Positions 4,924 through 5,355 of a DNA stretch of 5,355 nucleotides are shown here, piece after piece (position 1 is the first letter of the stretch; every line of letters starts with the position of its first letter). Origin of the DNA: Firmicutes bacterium UBA5500 (GTDB taxonomy: Bacteria; Bacillota; UBA994; UBA5500); NCBI GenBank assembly GCA_002427055.1, contig DIPA01000063.1:12225-17579 (forward strand), given 5' to 3'. The position numbers and the translations under genes were made by a program. The notes below the pieces were generated by a model. It had not been told where the DNA came from. It ran no database searches and saw nothing but the letters and a program-made list of their open reading frames with translations.

Positions 4924-5355
4924 CAATACGCTTCTTCTAAATCTCTTGCTTGCTGTTCCCAACGAGCATAGAGTTGCTGCAATTCTTGTTCTACTTGACG
5001 ACAGTGTAATACCGTTTCCTGTCCGCCCCCTTGTTCATACAATGTGGGGTCAGCCATCTGTGCATATAGAGCGTCTCGTACGTCCTCTAACTCTGCAATG
5101 CGTTGCTCTAATTCGGCCAGAGCTTTGGCCAACTGCTCCGGTGTAGGCTGGGCGGGCTCTTGTTTCACTTCAACTGACTGGCGAACTCGCGGTTTGGCAA
5201 CCGGGGCAGGCATAGTTGCCAGAGCTAACTCTTCTAGGAAATTCCCATAGCTCATCTTGTAATCGCTAATACTCTCTGCGCTAAAATGCCAGATCCGTGT
5301 AGCCATGCGACGTAAGAAATAACGGTCATGCGATACGATGAACAAAGTACCGCTA
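4923..5355 (-). CDS. ABC-F family ATPase (C-terminal part, cut by right edge)
   Basis: ABC-F proteins are soluble twin-ATPase proteins without membrane domains; most bind the ribosomal E site and relieve stalling or antibiotic block. Only about the last 144 residues lie in the window. The frame stays open to the right edge and enters with SGTLFIVSHDRYFLRRMA. SHDRYFL contains the switch (H-loop) histidine of the second ATPase domain and is characteristic of ABC-F. The domain ends with a SYGNF stretch; then comes a Pro/Val/Lys-rich linker and a Glu/Gln/Leu-rich C-terminal coiled coil (about the last 75 residues), like the C-terminal extension of Uup-type and several Firmicutes ABC-F proteins. 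Walker A, Walker B and the signature motif lie outside, so the subfamily cannot be assigned. TTG 5345 is internal, not the start. It is the upstream partner of alaX; both act in translation. Confidence 0.93.
   Translation of the reverse strand, partial: SGTLFIVSHDRYFLRRMATRIWHFSAESISDYKMSYGNFLEELALATMPAPVAKPRVRQSVEVKQEPAQPTPEQLAKALAELEQRIAELEDVRDALYAQMADPTLYEQGGGQETVLHCRQVEQELQQLYARWEQQARDLEEAY

Noticed and set aside
4912..4962. ATG at 4962 as the alaX start
   Set aside because: It would overlap the ABC-F gene, while AAGGAGG sits 5 nt before ATG 4911, where the conserved protein begins.
4898..5250. Plus-strand ORFs 4898-5146 and 5044-5250
   Set aside because: Both are antisense to the ABC-F coiled-coil region and overlap each other; Glu/Gln/Ala-rich coding on the other strand explains the open frames.

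Overview
The window looks like a chromosomal segment of a Bacillota (Firmicutes) bacterium, probably a Clostridia or Negativicutes member rather than a bacillus. The evidence is a clear ydaO-type cyclic-di-AMP riboswitch, strong AAGGAGG-like ribosome binding sites, a TTG start, a DnaE-type polymerase, and an HD-GYP gene next to an AlaX-type tRNA-editing gene. No sequence search was possible, so the lineage is an inference. No mobile elements, CRISPR arrays, tRNA or rRNA genes were seen.

Layout: all five protein genes lie on the minus strand. Positions 1-1778 hold the N-terminal half of dnaE (replicative DNA polymerase III alpha), cut by the left edge. Positions 1779-2183 are non-coding on the minus strand. 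On the plus strand they carry a compact unit: a sigma-A-like promoter, a c-di-AMP riboswitch aptamer, a linker with alternative hairpins, and an intrinsic terminator. From 2182 to the right edge runs a minus-strand series, read right to left: an ABC-F ATPase (C-terminal part only), an alanyl-tRNA editing protein 11 nt downstream, an HD-GYP phosphodiesterase after a 154-nt gap, and an 80-residue membrane protein. The last gene ends on the terminator it shares with the riboswitch.

The genes cover replication (dnaE), translation quality control (ABC-F and AlaX, probably one operon) and cyclic dinucleotide signalling (HD-GYP plus the small membrane protein).

The main finding is that the riboswitch has no sense-strand gene. 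Every annotated gene for 3.2 kb downstream is on the opposite strand. Read-through past the terminator would give RNA antisense to the small membrane gene and then to the HD-GYP gene, a possible link from c-di-AMP to c-di-GMP signalling. The alternatives are a stand-alone c-di-AMP-binding RNA, a 44-codon ORF across the terminator, or a relic left after loss or rearrangement of its target gene.
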